DNA of 64,000 nucleotides. Origin: Bostrychus sinensis. Taxonomy: Eukaryota; Chordata; Actinopteri; Gobiiformes; Eleotridae. The translations under genes and the position numbers were made by a program. This document shows positions 55,501-60,289 of this stretch, one piece after another. The stretch covers positions 26,985,206 to 27,049,205 of the forward strand of contig CM036252.1 in the NCBI GenBank assembly GCA_020698575.1, read 5' to 3'. Every line of letters begins with the position of its first letter. The stretch's first letter is position 1. The notes under the pieces were generated by a model. The model was given only the letters and a program-made list of their open reading frames with translations. It had not been told where the DNA came from and searched no databases.

Positions 55501-56149
55501 ATTATCTTTTTGGGGTTGCATTTACAGGATCCTATCTGTATCTAGGGGTCTTAGCACAATGGCGAGTTTTCTTTTGGCACGTTCAACCAAAAAAAAAAAA
55601 ACATTAACCTGGACATTTACAATATGTTGGTGTCCAGTAACAAACCATTTTAAATGTAAAACTAAAATATTTATGTGTGTGCTTTTTGTCTGTCTGTGTG
55701 CAGCGGCTGACATGTTTAGTTTATATTTGTAAACCTCCTAATTTGAAAATACTGTAGTCGATCTCATAGCGGTACTGTCTATCCGGGTAAGAGATGCATA
55801 CAATCCAGGATAAGTTTAGCTAGATTTGTGAGACAGGGCCATGAACATTATAAAGTTTTGTTTTACATTTCACACAGTTACATTTTAACACTTTTAATAC
55901 TAACTGGATTTACTTTGTTCATATTTGGACCTGATAGAAGTGTTTGCTCAAATAAGATGGTCAAAGTGTCTGAATGATACCAACCGTGCCCTCTTTGCAG
56001 TAGGCCAGCAGCTTGTCCTCCTCTTTGGGGTGGAAGACGAGAGTCTCTGGGGTGAAGGAGACGGGCTGGCGCTGGAAGGAGGAGCCCTCGTCTGTGCTGA
56101 TGAACAGCATCTGATCACGTTCGTTTATCGACGAGCCCACCAGAATCAC
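1882..56149 (-). CDS. sorcs2: SORCS2-like VPS10-domain receptor, partial gene (11 internal exons)
   Basis: SorCS receptors are type I membrane proteins that sort cargo between Golgi, endosome and plasma membrane, and SorCS2 also acts with p75NTR and neurotrophin signalling (family knowledge). Eleven minus-strand exons encode about 406 consecutive residues of the VPS10 beta-propeller. Asp-box motifs (S-x-D-x-G-x-x-W/F) are visible in five places: STDEGSSF, STDLGKKW, YNKGRDW, TSDCGKTW and SIDEGRTW. N-glycosylation sequons NCS, NRT and NFT are present. All exons have AG acceptors and GT donors, and phases agree at every junction. SORCS2 is preferred over SORCS1/3 because of the stretch DCHLHLHLRWADNPYVSG followed by TVHTKDSAPGLIMGAG and KLVEYKEDMYITSDCG, which I recall as SorCS2-type. 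No start or stop codon is in the window. One exon has a +1 frameshift. Paralogue choice about 0.85; VPS10 family near certain. Confidence 0.93.
3341..4110. mobile_element. hAT-type MITE with 8-bp target duplication, interrupted by a SINE
   Basis: Terminal inverted repeats begin CAGTGGTTCTCAACT at the left and end with its reverse complement at 4110. Identical 8-bp direct repeats GACTAGGC flank it at 3333-3340 and 4111-4118. The CAGTGGTTCTCAA terminus and 8-bp duplication are hallmarks of hAT elements. No transposase is present. Without the inserted SINE and its duplicated target the element is about 380 bp. Confidence 0.9.
3464..3838 (+). repeat. SINE (family 3, V-SINE-like) nested in a hAT MITE
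   Basis: The tRNA-like head includes GGTTAGTGTTCTCGCC and GGGTTCGAGCCCC. The body is the widespread fish repeat (CCAAAGACATGCATGT, TCTAAATTGCCC, CCAGGGTGTACCCCGCCT, GGGATAGGCTCCAG). A 14-bp direct repeat AAATCATCAATTTA flanks it at 450-463 and 839-852 (plus 3000), the expected target duplication. Exact 5' limit is inferred from that duplication. Confidence 0.85.
5382..5522 (+). repeat. tRNA-derived SINE (family 1)
   Basis: The head reads GCGGTATGGCTCAGTGGTAG, followed by AGCTACTGCACATGTGCAGG. The tail includes CCCAATTTCCTACTATACTG and TTATCAAAGCC, shared with the copy at 978-1150. The B box is degraded. Confidence 0.7.
5740..6858. mobile_element. hAT-like element remnant with GC-rich core
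   Basis: The left end CATACATGTCAAACTCAGGC mirrors the right end ...TTGAGTTTGACAGCCCTG in inverted orientation (shared core TGTCAAACTCA). Flanks ACCTACA at the left and ACCTAACA at the right resemble a decayed 8-bp duplication. The interior has a CpG-rich block at about 5860-5950. No open transposase frame is seen. Superfamily assignment rests on the end motif and is moderate. Confidence 0.6.
7025..7116 (-). CDS. sorcs2: sorcs2 exon j
   Basis: 92 bp, phase 0 in, phase 2 out. It encodes VFEEEHHILYLDHGG then VIVAIKDTSIPLKIL plus the first two bases of Lys. Acceptor tttctgcag, donor gtaagc. The block is highly conserved between SorCS and sortilin-family propellers (EEEHxILYLDxGG). It sits only 78 bp from exon i. 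Confidence 0.97.
7117..7194 (-). other. 78-bp mini-intron between sorcs2 exons i and j
   Basis: The intron begins gtacgg and ends tttctgcag in gene sense. All other visible introns are 1.8 to 11.7 kb, so this one is near the minimal vertebrate length. Reading through would hit stops in frame, so it must be spliced. Confidence 0.9.
7195..7271 (-). CDS. sorcs2: sorcs2 exon i
   Basis: 77 bp, phase 1 in, phase 0 out. It encodes (G)NLGSKLVEYKEDMYITSD then CGKTWRQ, with an Asp-box (TSDCGKTW). Acceptor gtgctgcag, donor gtacgg. Together with exon h it reads GAG-NLGSKLVEY, matching SorCS2. Confidence 0.97.
7805..8146 (+). repeat. tRNA-derived SINE with LINE-like tail (family 2)
   Basis: The head reads GATGGTGGCGCAGTGGGTTA with B box GGTTCGAATCCC. 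The body includes CCTGGGCAAGACACTTCACC and GGTGGTGGTCGGAGGGGCCG. The tail includes TTGTAAAGCGTCTTTGAGTG and GCGCTATATAAATTCGATG before an ATT microsatellite. This is the common fish SINE layout whose 3' end is shared with a partner LINE. Confidence 0.8.
8336..8400 (-). repeat. SINE family 2 fragment, inverted
   Basis: In reverse complement this reads CTGTCAGTCTGCCCCAGGGC, AGCTATGGCTAAAG, TTACCACCACTAG, the same block as in the nearby copy at 7805-8146. It is short and decayed. Confidence 0.55.
9083..9185 (-). CDS. sorcs2: sorcs2 exon h
   Basis: 103 bp, phase 0 in, phase 1 out. It encodes PDCHLHLHLRWADNPYVSG then TVHTKDSAPGLIMGA plus the first base of Gly. Acceptor ttgcttgcag, donor gtgaga. 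This is the block that most clearly separates SORCS2 from SORCS1/3 as I recall those families. Confidence 0.97.
9636..9735 (+). repeat. tRNA-derived SINE head (family 1)
   Basis: It reads TGTATAGCTCAGTTGGTAGA, then GCAACTACAGC and a degraded B box (GTGAGTCTGAGTC). It appears to stop where the hAT-like end begins at about 9743. Confidence 0.65.
9743..9935 (+). repeat. hAT-like terminus followed by a TTTAGTCCTGG-type minisatellite
   Basis: A CAGTGGTTCCCAACCTTTTT end with GTGTACCCCCAGGACCAG, typical of hAT elements, runs straight into about 150 bp of imperfect repeats of a unit close to CTGGTTTAGAC(C/T)TGG. No matching right terminus is found nearby, so the element is truncated. Confidence 0.65.
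9945..11795 (+). mobile_element. Decayed DIRS-type retrotransposon, internally deleted
   Basis: From left to right: a possible 5' terminal region (9945-10140), gag-like frames (10150-11065), then directly the end of the reverse transcriptase and part of RNase H (about 11065-11800). The reverse transcriptase catalytic palm and the tyrosine recombinase and methylase-like genes of intact DIRS elements are absent. A short motif CCTATAGGCCCCGCCTATAGG lies at about 11742-11762, possibly terminal or internal-repeat sequence. Outer limits are approximate. Confidence 0.75.
10150..11065 (+). pseudogene. DIRS gag-like pseudogene
   Basis: Recognisable pieces include EAFVGYLSAGTLSSLQKL, SLVGKLFRQAG and HIMTVLQAYQADLLKDLSAG at about 10525-10725. 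HQATDLSLWATKQMA follows in a shifted frame (about 10750-10798), then RHLWLNLTGIKEKDQAFLLD and APVSPFGLFGDAVV at 10826-10925. These match the fish DIRS gag-like protein pattern. A stop at 10726 and at least two frameshifts make it nonfunctional. The N-terminal part is too decayed to align by eye. Confidence 0.75.
11066..11802 (+). pseudogene. DIRS reverse transcriptase (C-terminal end) and RNase H pseudogene
   Basis: Frame pieces include LGVVWDSADMQARPSPARVE and VVPLGLLHMRPFQLWL (11113-11310), the region after the polymerase active site. An RNase H-like block follows: TDASLTGWGTVLDS, HINCLEMKAIFLALKYYL and VLVRMDSTAVVQYKS (11464-11670). TDAS, the E of NCLEMKA and DST look like the catalytic D-E-D. 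The two pieces are in separate frames, and the C-terminal part stops short at about 11800. Confidence 0.8.
13508..14040 (-). mobile_element. Tc1-like transposon, internal deletion derivative
   Basis: Inverted ends CACTGTATTTCCTAAAGTAT at the left and, in reverse complement, CACTATATTTCCAAAAGTAT at the right are flanked by TA on both sides (13506-13507 and 14041-14042), the Tc1/mariner target. The 533-bp element is roughly a third of a full-length Tc1. Between the ends is the C-terminal third of a transposase on the minus strand. Confidence 0.9.
13624..14040 (-). pseudogene. Tc1-like DDE transposase, C-terminal fragment
   Basis: The open frame contains GFGPLIPVKGTLNASAYQDI, LPTFWQQFGDGHFLFQHD and SPDLNPREHLLDEIEQRLQA. 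The Asp of QHD and the Glu of NPREHL are 34 residues apart, the DD34E spacing of Tc1 transposases. The DNA-binding region and the first catalytic Asp are missing, because the right inverted end is joined directly to this fragment. It cannot be an active transposase. Confidence 0.9.
14812..14958 (-). CDS. sorcs2: sorcs2 exon g
   Basis: 147 bp, phase 0 both ends, 49 codons: VRGVKGVFLANQKMNGKVTT, then VITYNKGRDWEHLSPPATDM and NGKTITCKV. An Asp-box-like YNKGRDW is present. Acceptor ctccccag, donor gtaagc. An alternative donor three bases earlier (gtggta) is possible but weaker. Confidence 0.97.
15140..15720 (+). repeat. CTGGTTTAGTC-type minisatellite after a hAT-like end
   Basis: TGTTCTCAAACTGTGGTGCG and GGTGGTACTCAGGAG resemble a hAT terminus. 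From about 15270 the sequence is a degenerate tandem array of a 10-14 bp unit close to TTTAGTCCTGG with CCTGGTGTTTTC and TTTAGCCCTGG variants. The unit is shared with the array at 9778-9935. Confidence 0.8.
16192..16240. repeat. Perfect 21-bp inverted repeat (hairpin)
   Basis: The left arm 16192-16212 begins CTTCTACATT. The right arm 16220-16240 is its exact reverse complement, separated by the 7-base loop GCTTTTA. It is not adjacent to any element end that I recognise. Confidence 0.9.
16448..16790 (-). mobile_element. TTAA-flanked MITE (family B), inverted
   Basis: TTAA (16444-16447) precedes AGGAGATATATTAAGCAAAG. Internal blocks (GTTCCCTCATCAAAAACATA, and in reverse GATGTAGAGGGCTGGTCATT and AGGAATCAGTGGAAACAG) match the copy at 45665-46164 in opposite orientation. 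The outer limit near 16790 is approximate. Confidence 0.75.
17868..18047 (-). CDS. sorcs2: sorcs2 exon f
   Basis: 180 bp, phase 0 both ends, 60 codons. It encodes DVQIVSTDENQVFLALQEWY, QTDTYNLYQSDPQGVYYSIV and LENVRSTKQPEENTIIDILE. Acceptor cttgttgcag, donor gtgaga. The STDENQVF and DTYNLYxSDxxGV blocks are diagnostic of SorCS propellers. Confidence 0.98.
21069..21098. repeat. (AAAT)n microsatellite
   Basis: Tandem AAAT/TAAA units, about seven copies, next to the inverted LINE tail region. Confidence 0.9.
21205..21430 (-). repeat. LINE/SINE 3' tail, inverted
   Basis: In reverse complement: TAGGAGTTTTTCTGTACC, GAGAAGGAGGGTCTAAAGAC, AGGATGTCCTGGGACTG and GTTGTGATATTGGGATATAG, ending AAATAAAATGTAATTGAA. 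The same block in forward orientation is at 35290-35520. This is a common fish LINE-type 3' end; the partner LINE is not identified. Confidence 0.75.
22255..22345 (+). repeat. Dispersed fish repeat fragment (TTTATCCAGGCTTGG type)
   Basis: CCTCCCTGACACAATGCTCT and ATTTATCCAGGCTTGGGATA resemble a widespread fish repeat; related pieces are at 23455-23530 (forward) and 24850-24930 (reverse). Family unnamed. Confidence 0.5.
22872..23138 (+). repeat. SINE family 3, 5'-truncated
   Basis: It contains CTCTCCGGCTTCCTGCCACC, CCAAAGACATGCATGTGTTA, GGGTGTACCCCGCCTAAGGC and GGGATAGGCTCCAGTCACC, then GGGAATAAGCGGAAGAAAAT. It is nearly identical in layout to the copy at 3464-3838, but the tRNA head is missing. 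Confidence 0.85.
24299..24810 (-). mobile_element. TTAA-flanked MITE (family A), full length, inverted
   Basis: The element starts AGGTCCCC and ends AAGGTCACT followed by TTAA (24811-24814); the left TTAA is decayed. In reverse complement the order matches the copy at 30384-32035, including GTCTTCTTTTGGGGAGTTG and ACACCCCCTGCTGGCAACAG. About 512 bp, with no insertion: a near-intact reference for the family. Confidence 0.8.
25577..25604. repeat. (GAG)n microsatellite
   Basis: About eight GAG units at the start of a purine run. Confidence 0.9.
25672..25765 (+). repeat. tRNA-like SINE fragment (family 4)
   Basis: CTGGCTCATTGAATAGAGCA, TTTACCCGTGGACTAGAAGA, TCCCTGGTTCCAGCCC. Sister copies are at 26620-26725 and 28810-28930 and share GATAGGGCCAA or GACAGGGCAA after the head. 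Confidence 0.65.
26620..26725 (+). repeat. tRNA-like SINE fragment (family 4)
   Basis: TTTGTAATTCAATGAATAGA, GCATTTACCCCTGAACTAGA, TTTACCATTGCGAGACAGG. A more decayed copy of the element at 28810. Confidence 0.6.
28552..28800 (+). repeat. SINE family 2 copy
   Basis: GGCAGTAGCTCAGTTGGTAG, then TTGGGCAAGGCACTTCACCC, GGTGGTGGTCGGAAGGGCCG and CACTTCCGTCAGTATGCCTC, ending in an ATT microsatellite. Same layout as 7805-8146 without the terminal GCGCTATATAAA block. Confidence 0.75.
28810..28930 (+). repeat. tRNA-like SINE (family 4)
   Basis: TTTGGCTCAACTGATAGAGC, ATTTACCCTTGAACTAGAGG, ATCCCTGGTTTGTGTCC, then GTGAGATAGGGCCAATGCC. The best preserved of three copies. Confidence 0.65.
29775..29865 (-). 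CDS. sorcs2: sorcs2 exon e, with a +1 frameshift
   Basis: 91 bp between a good acceptor (cttttccag) and donor (gtaata). It encodes VTTGNRTKHYVSYRRN, then an immediate TGA. Disregarding the single base at 29817 (A on the plus strand), the rest reads EFVQMRFPKYALPK, exactly the SorCS sequence, and gives 30 codons in phase 0 to 0 as the neighbours require. So one extra base is present. All other visible exons are intact. The cause may be a sequencing error, a null allele or a true lesion. Skipping this exon would keep the frame. Confidence 0.93.
30105..30345 (+). repeat. SINE family 3, decayed
   Basis: TCCAAAGATATGCATGTAAA, CACTGTCCAGGGTGCAAGCT, GCCTAAGGCCCATAGTTGCT, GATAGGCTCCAACCACC. Clearly diverged from the copies at 3464 and 22872. 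Confidence 0.7.
30384..32035 (+). mobile_element. TTAA-flanked MITE (family A) split by a LINE
   Basis: The left end is TTAA (30380-30383) then AGGTCCC; the right end is GGGGACCT then TTAA (32036-32039). The host is interrupted at 30467 and resumes after the duplicated target at 31648-31658. Without the insertion it would be about 470 bp, close to the 512-bp copy at 24299-24810. Confidence 0.85.
30468..31647 (+). mobile_element. 5'-truncated L1-like LINE, ORF2 C-terminus and 3' UTR
   Basis: In a shifting frame the left part reads LTTINHLLKETDFKSFSQLQ, then EQFELPSNDLYKYLQIRHYI (about 30516-30635). Further on come SDTFQNTGNIRVKWELNI (about 30767-30820) and IFWDCP (about 31000), the usual C-terminal landmarks of L1-clade ORF2 in fish. 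The 3' end is AAATAAAAAAGTTCAAACAA. An 11-bp duplication AATGTATATGT lies at 30457-30467 and 31648-31658. The reverse transcriptase and endonuclease domains are absent, so the copy is dead. Confidence 0.85.
34126..34244 (-). CDS. sorcs2: sorcs2 exon d
   Basis: 119 bp, phase 1 in, phase 0 out. It encodes (G)YLYVTCLIQNCSDKMVTA, QFLGKIDHNSLLVQDNYIFV and K. It contains the sequon NCS and two cysteines of the TCLIQNC block conserved in SorCS proteins. Acceptor tccctgtag, donor gtaaac. Confidence 0.97.
35165..35520 (+). repeat. tRNA-derived SINE with LINE-type 3' tail (family 1)
   Basis: The head reads CCGTATGGCTCAATGGTAGA, with GGTTTCGAGTCTGAACTC. From about 35290 the tail reads GGAGTTTTTCCCTTACTGAG, AAGGAGGGTCTAAGGACAGG, GTTGTTGTGATACTGGGC, ending AACACTGAATTGAACTGAAG. 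The tail also occurs inverted at 21205-21430, so head and tail may be two elements in tandem. Confidence 0.7.
36241..36268. repeat. (ATC)n microsatellite
   Basis: About nine ATC units. Confidence 0.85.
37287..37795 (+). repeat. Direct repeat pair, about 90 bp, 420 bp apart
   Basis: 37287-37365 and 37707-37795 share ATTTTTACTCTTACATGTCA, TATGAATTTTGCACCC (or CATGAATTTTGCACCC) and TTCGTGACCCTYGTGTAC. The 340 bp between them are AT-rich. Could be the repeated ends of a small element or an old segmental duplication. Confidence 0.7.
40281..40345 (-). CDS. sorcs2: sorcs2 exon c
   Basis: 65 bp, entering phase 2 (first G completes the TGG Trp codon) and leaving phase 1. It encodes SVSGVDVDPDLVHMEMQDAS then G plus one base. 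Acceptor gttttgcag, donor gtaaag. A poly-T tract in gene sense lies about 45 bases upstream. Confidence 0.95.
40391..40790. repeat. Poly-A tract followed by degenerate (ATC)n microsatellite
   Basis: An A run of about 22 bases (40391-40412) is followed by nearly 380 bases of CATCATCAT/CAACATCATC-type repeats, most regular at 40725-40765. Six-frame translations give poly-His, poly-Asp or poly-Met artefacts, not proteins. Confidence 0.95.
41050..41225 (+). repeat. SINE family 3, heavily decayed
   Basis: TTAGGTGAAATGGTGAGTAT, TGTGAGTGTGAATGATTGTT, and CAGGCTCCAAAACGC align in order with the family 3 body, with many changes. Confidence 0.45.
41805..42455 (+). mobile_element. TTAA MITE fragment (family B) split by a hAT element
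   Basis: TTTTGATGAGGGAACAACAT and TATAACATTGTAGACAGCTC match the family B 3' region at 46074-46164. The last bases resume after the hAT as CCATAACATATCCCCTC, followed by TTAA (42456-42459). The 5' part is missing. Confidence 0.65.
41891..42431. mobile_element. hAT-type MITE
   Basis: Left end GAGTGGTTCCAAAACG with GCGTACCCCCTGGGC; right end CCCAGTACCCCTGGTTGGGA then AACACTG, the inverted CAGTGTTTCCCAACC motif. Flanks ATATAGAA (41883-41890) and ATATACAC (42432-42439) agree at 6 of 8 positions, a decayed 8-bp duplication. No transposase frame. Confidence 0.75.
42489..42529. repeat. (TAG)n microsatellite
   Basis: About thirteen perfect TAG units. Confidence 0.95.
42598..42640 (+). repeat. SINE family 1 head fragment
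   Basis: GCAGTATAGCTCAGTTGGTA followed by GAGCTGCAGCAG; only the A-box part is left. Confidence 0.5.
43296..43328. repeat. 14-bp inverted repeat (hairpin)
   Basis: Perfect arms AACAACTGATGGAA (43296-43309) and its reverse complement (43315-43328) around the loop ATATG. Confidence 0.85.
43495..43533. repeat. (AAT)n microsatellite
   Basis: About thirteen AAT units following a short TATATA run. Confidence 0.95.
43741..43825 (+). repeat. SINE family 1 copy, decayed
   Basis: CATGGTATAGCTTAGTTGGT, GGAGCATATACAGCTCACCT, TGGCATCGTGGGTTTAGTCA. The A and B boxes are recognisable but mutated. Confidence 0.6.
45665..46164 (+). mobile_element. TTAA-flanked MITE (family B)
   Basis: Internal blocks AGGAATCAGTGGAAACAG, TGGATGTAGAGGGCTTGTTG, GTGTGGGTGGAGGTTCATGA, GGATTACTTAAACCTGTGTG and TATGTTTTTGATGAGGGAAC match the inverted copy at 16448-16790. 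The right end TTTTGCATAATATAGCTG is followed by TTAA (46165-46168). The left limit is uncertain. Confidence 0.75.
47515..49209. mobile_element. TTAA-flanked element with 16-bp perfect inverted ends, middle layer
   Basis: Left end AGAGTAACTCACCCCT and right end AGGGGTGAGTTACTCT are exact reverse complements, each flanked outward by TTAA (47511-47514, 49210-49213). Without its own insertion it is about 945 bp. The interior is GC-richer than the surroundings and encodes no transposase. TTAA target and ends suggest Kolobok or piggyBac; not proven. Confidence 0.85.
47980..48721. mobile_element. hAT-type MITE, inner layer
   Basis: Ends CAGTGTTGGGTTAGTTACTC and ...AACGCGTTACTCCCAACACT-G are inverted, with the repeated GTTACT/AACGCGTTAC subterminal motifs typical of a common fish hAT family. 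Perfect 8-bp duplications CTAATTTG lie at 47972-47979 and 48722-48729. 742 bp, no transposase frame. Confidence 0.9.
50512..50711. repeat. G-rich 18-bp minisatellite
   Basis: About eleven copies of GGAGGAGGTGGGGCTGCT with variants ending in ACT, CAGTT or AAGAGG, and one 17-base copy near 50651. Because 18 is divisible by three and stops are absent, most frames stay open and give Gly-, Pro-, Trp- or Leu/Glu-rich artefacts. Not a protein-coding gene. Confidence 0.95.
51827..51900 (-). CDS. sorcs2: sorcs2 exon b
   Basis: 74 bp, phase 0 in, phase 2 out. It encodes LYASTDLGKKWMLLQERVTK then DKVF plus TG of the next Trp. Asp-box STDLGKKW is present. Acceptor ttctttgcag, donor gtaagt. Confidence 0.97.
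52725..52925. repeat. Degenerate ATTTATTT satellite
   Basis: Repeated TTTACATTTATTTAT-like units with drift over about 200 bp. Confidence 0.7.
55404..55520 (+). mobile_element. hAT-like element terminus, partial
   Basis: CAGGGGTCTCCAACCTTTTG, then GAGAGCTACTTTTACAAAAT and GCAGAGAGCTACTCAT, is a recurrent vertebrate hAT 5' end. No matching inverted right end is found, so the length is unknown. Confidence 0.6.
55985..56149 (-). CDS. sorcs2: sorcs2 exon a (first visible exon)
   Basis: 165 bp, phase 0 both ends, 55 codons: VILVGSSINERDQMLFISTD, EGSSFQRQPVSFTPETLVFH and PKEEDKLLAYCKEGT. Asp-box STDEGSSF. Acceptor tgtcttcag; the donor is gttggt, weaker than the others, but required by phase since exon b opens with LYAS in frame. 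The preceding exon should end with the CPTNKRK-like segment and is not found before 64000. Confidence 0.96.
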
Positions 56150-57534
56150 CTGAAGACACAGAGAGGTCAAGAGGTCAAACACACTGGTCACACAGTCATC
56201 AATGTGTCTACTGTCAATACATGTGCATATGTAAATGAATGGACCACAAAGCAATAAATATAAATGCTTGGATGTGCACAATTATTAGGGTGCATTCAAG
56301 AACAATTGGCATTTTTAAGCACTTTTAGTTAAAACTAGCAACACTTGCTAAAAAATCTGGCGCCAAACAGTGGGTGGAGGAATGCATGCAACATTTAAAA
56401 ATGGCCTTTTATAAGCACTAAAAAGGACCTTTACGTGGCTGCAGCACCATTTTGTCAAATTGTCCAACTATTTAGCCACTGATAAAGTGTAAATTTCTGT
56501 TAAAAGAAAGAAAATATTTTGGTAAGAAGCAGTTCCTTACAGTACAAATTTTGCATTTGTTGACAATGGACTAACAATAAATCCACCATACAGGTGTTGT
56601 GCAGTCCCTTGTTAAAATTTGATTCTTATTTTCTAAACAAATACAAATTAAAATATGGCAAAATAGCTTGAGCCTACTTTAATCAGCCCTACAAATACAT
56701 TTCCAAGCACTTTTCAAAATCTAAGCACTTTCAAAACCATGAAAAAACACATAATAAGCCAACCATTTTCGGTACCAACGAGAACCATGATTTATTCCAA
56801 GCTATGTGACCTCAGTCAGCCTTACACACTGCTAGACTCTGGCTATTGATTATCTATTTTGCTTTTATAGCTCATAAAGCGAATACGTTAAACACAGGGC
56901 ACCTAGGAACCGCCAAGCCACCAATCACCATTAGGCACCGGACACGCACAAGTGGAGCAACCAATAGAAACGATCAATGGGAGCTGATGGAGCAGTCAGT
57001 CCCATTAGGGGCCACAGATAGGTGGAAGGAGTCCAATAATGCCTATTTACTCTGTACACAAGGTATTAGAGAGAATACTGTGGGATTTATGTATCTGCAT
57101 TGTCAGTCAGCCAAATAATGAAAATCACAGTCTCACAGATGTGTGCAATCTGAACATCTGCTTCATTTGGCAGCCAAGGTTTGGATGTATGAATGGAAAA
57201 CAGATAGGAAGTACAGCTTGTAAAAACGGATGAAAAGATAAATTATGAACATGAGCGATACTTGTTTTGTGAGAATTTAAGGAGAGAACATGACACTCCA
57301 TTTTGTCCATTTAACAATCAAAACTGTTTGGCATACACAGCAGTATATCATTTTTAATTGATTTCATTTATTTTAGGAGAGAACACAGACTGTCTGACAA
57401 TGGAAAGCTGTTCTGTGATGAGATTATAATTGGGTTTCTTTGCAATCTCCCAAACTTGCTGGCACCTTAGTTGATGACTCTGCACAACACTGGCTGATTA
57501 AAATGGCAAATTAAAGCATGTACCAACAGTTAGT

Positions 57535-58140
57535 TCTGACTTCAGTCCCATTACAAATGTTACAAACATTATTACAAATGATGTTACAAATTGTCTTAGA
57601 AATGTTGATGTTCCAAACTGTGTTACAAATATTTATGTTACAAATGTTGATGTTCCAAAACAAGTTACAAGTGTTGAATGAATGAATTTGCAGTTTATTA
57701 TGTTACAAGCCTATCTACTGTTACATGTGATGTTGTAGACGCTATAAATGTTACAATAGTTCAACTTAAAAAAATGTTACTACACATGTTACTACAAGTA
57801 CTACAGTTGTTAAAATAGCAAATGTGTTACAAGTATTTGCCAAAAATAAATGTAAGTACTGTTACAAATGACATGACAAGAGCTGTTTAAATTCTTACAA
57901 ATCTTGCTGATATTACAAATGTTACAAGTACAGTTACAATTGTTCAAATAGTGTTATGAATGTTACAGGTGTGTGTTGGTAAGTGTTGTTCTATTGCAAT
58001 TGTTACAATAGCCAGTGTTACAAATGATAGAAGTGTTTGCAAAGAAAGTTAGAAATGTTTCAAATGTTACTACTGTGTTTTTACTTACAATGTGGTAACA
58101 AAAGATGTTACACATAAAAGTTACAAGTGTGGTTAAAATA
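57535..58140. repeat. Degenerate GTTACAAATGTT-type repeat island
   Basis: The strings GTTACAAATG, TGTTACAAAC, GTTACAAGTG, ATGTTGATGTTCCAAA recur every 10 to 30 bases for 600 bp without a fixed period. Looks like a very old minisatellite. Confidence 0.65.
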
Positions 58141-60289
58141 CATTACATGTTGAAATTGTTCACTAGACTCTTGAAATGGTCCAAACATGTGTACTACTAA
58201 AGGAAAGGTCTGTTTTCTATTTTCCCATGTCTTCTTTTTCTGTATTTCAAAATGTTGGATGTTCCACAACAGTAATGCTTGTCTTTTTTAAGCTGTTTGC
58301 ACCATCCTGTTTTGTTTTATGAGATTTTATCCAGCAGTGTTTTGCGGTCTGCAGGCCTCTGTTGGAGGTCCTTGGGCTGGGGTTCAAACAGTGAAGTAAT
58401 TTATCTTTTGCTGGAGTTTGAAACTTTAAATATTCAATATATTTGCGGACTTGTCTTGTCTAAGAATAAACTACAGAGGTGTGCAGCTTTGTGGCATTCT
58501 CTCTAATTCCTGTTTGTAATGAGTTTATTTGTATACTTGTTTTTTACGTCGTCAAGCTGATTATTATTTTTCATTAATGTAGAGCTTGTTCAGCTATGGT
58601 TCTTGTAAAGCACAAAGGAAATAGGATGGCAGAGTCACTGAATGCTAATGATATCTGAAATACCACTGTGCCACATATTATTGCCCTGGGAACATTAAAC
58701 ACAGCTAACATTTACCTTGCAAGACTGGACGGGACATTGCAAATGGCCTATTCTAATGAAGCCACTAAGCTTTCTTAATCACTCAGAAGTTTTTATTGGC
58801 CTTTTATGAACTATCTACAAGCTGCTCTTTCCAGAAAATTTGTGCAACCTTATAACTATTTTTTTGGGCTGCGGAGAAACTTGCTTTGTTATGTGCTTCC
58901 AGACAACCCTAACTTCAAATGAAACTAGGATTCGAACTTGTCTAAATAATAAATGGCACAATGTTTAATTCAAACATTGGAAAATCAAAACCACATTTGG
59001 GTTGACTTCGAAGAGGTCAACAGTTCTTCAACTAGAGCTGCTCTCATTGGTAATTCACTTGCATCTGTTACCTTCACGTTCCTTTTAAAGAGTCTGTGCT
59101 ACATAGGCTGAAACAATATTCAGCTCAGGAATGAATGGAAAAAAATACACCAAATAAAGCATGAACACAAAGAATATCTCTTCATTGTAGCATCTTTTAG
59201 TGTGGAATATATTAAGCCCAACGCATGCCTGATGCGCCAATGACGGTGTGCATTGGGCTTTAGGCAGTAAGTTAACATTTTGTCCTCAAAGTTGATGTGT
59301 TAGAAGCAGGAAAAATGGGCAAACATAAGGATTTGAGCAAGTTTGACATGGGCCAAATTGCTATGGCAGGACAACTGGGTCAGGAGCATCTCCAAATCCA
59401 CAGCTCTTGTGGGATGTTCTATCCAAGTTGTTCCAAGGAAGGAACATGTGTGGTCAGAAAAAAATATTTGGCGCACTGCAGTTTGTTGTGTATGGAGCTG
59501 CACATTAGGCAGGTGGTCATAATGTTACGCCTGATTGGTGTATGTTGCCCAAGCTGTTTTCATATCAGACCTCTTGCTTCCTCTTCGTCTCATTGCTTTT
59601 CTGCTCACACCGCGCCTTGACACTTGCCACGCGTGCTTGAACTCCAACACCGCAGAATCATATTTTATTATATTTGATAAGTGAAATTAATTTGTATGCT
59701 CCGGAGTCAGGAGGAAGTGGCTGGGAATACACGGGCACTGCTCAGTATGCTCATCAGGGCCGCAATTAACCAGCGCGCCAAGCATGTCTCACATCTCAAG
59801 AGCCGCGGTGAGCACACTTCGCCCTGAGCAGAATGGTCAATTAAAAGAGCCGCTGTTTGTATGGCTGCCACAGGAAGGCCGGCAACAAGAGGAGCGCCGG
59901 AGTGGTGAAGTCGGACCAACACCACAGATGGTTGGAGGAAGAGAGTTTTTTTTTTTTTTTTCATTAAAGTCCTTTTGTTTGCCTTTTTCTTTACGGATTT
60001 CAAGCTGTTCATGTATTTGTGAGCAGTGATGCTGACGGCAATTATTCCACGGTCAAGAGCACCTTGAGAAAACAATGCAATAATTCCAATTACATGAGAG
60101 GGAGGAAAACTGGTTTGTACTGTTTATCCAAGTCAAGGAAATACCTTGGGTGAAGGTTTGGTCGTATAAGGAAGATAACACCTGAATAAAAAAAAAAAAA
60201 AGAAAACTTACTGCATTGTTAACATTTGAAATTATAACAGTGTGTGTTACATATAACAATAATGCATCAGTCTATGGTGCTTTTCTAAC

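Larger units (their letters stand above)
51901..55984. other. Intron between sorcs2 exons a and b
   Basis: 4.1 kb intron. AT-rich degenerate ATTTATTT repeats lie at 52725-52925, a decayed SINE-like stretch at about 53845-54110 (GTTAGTGAAGTGGTTGG head, CCTGGATAAAT, TCTGGGCACCATTATCTG), and a hAT-like end at 55404. No gene seen. Confidence 0.8.
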
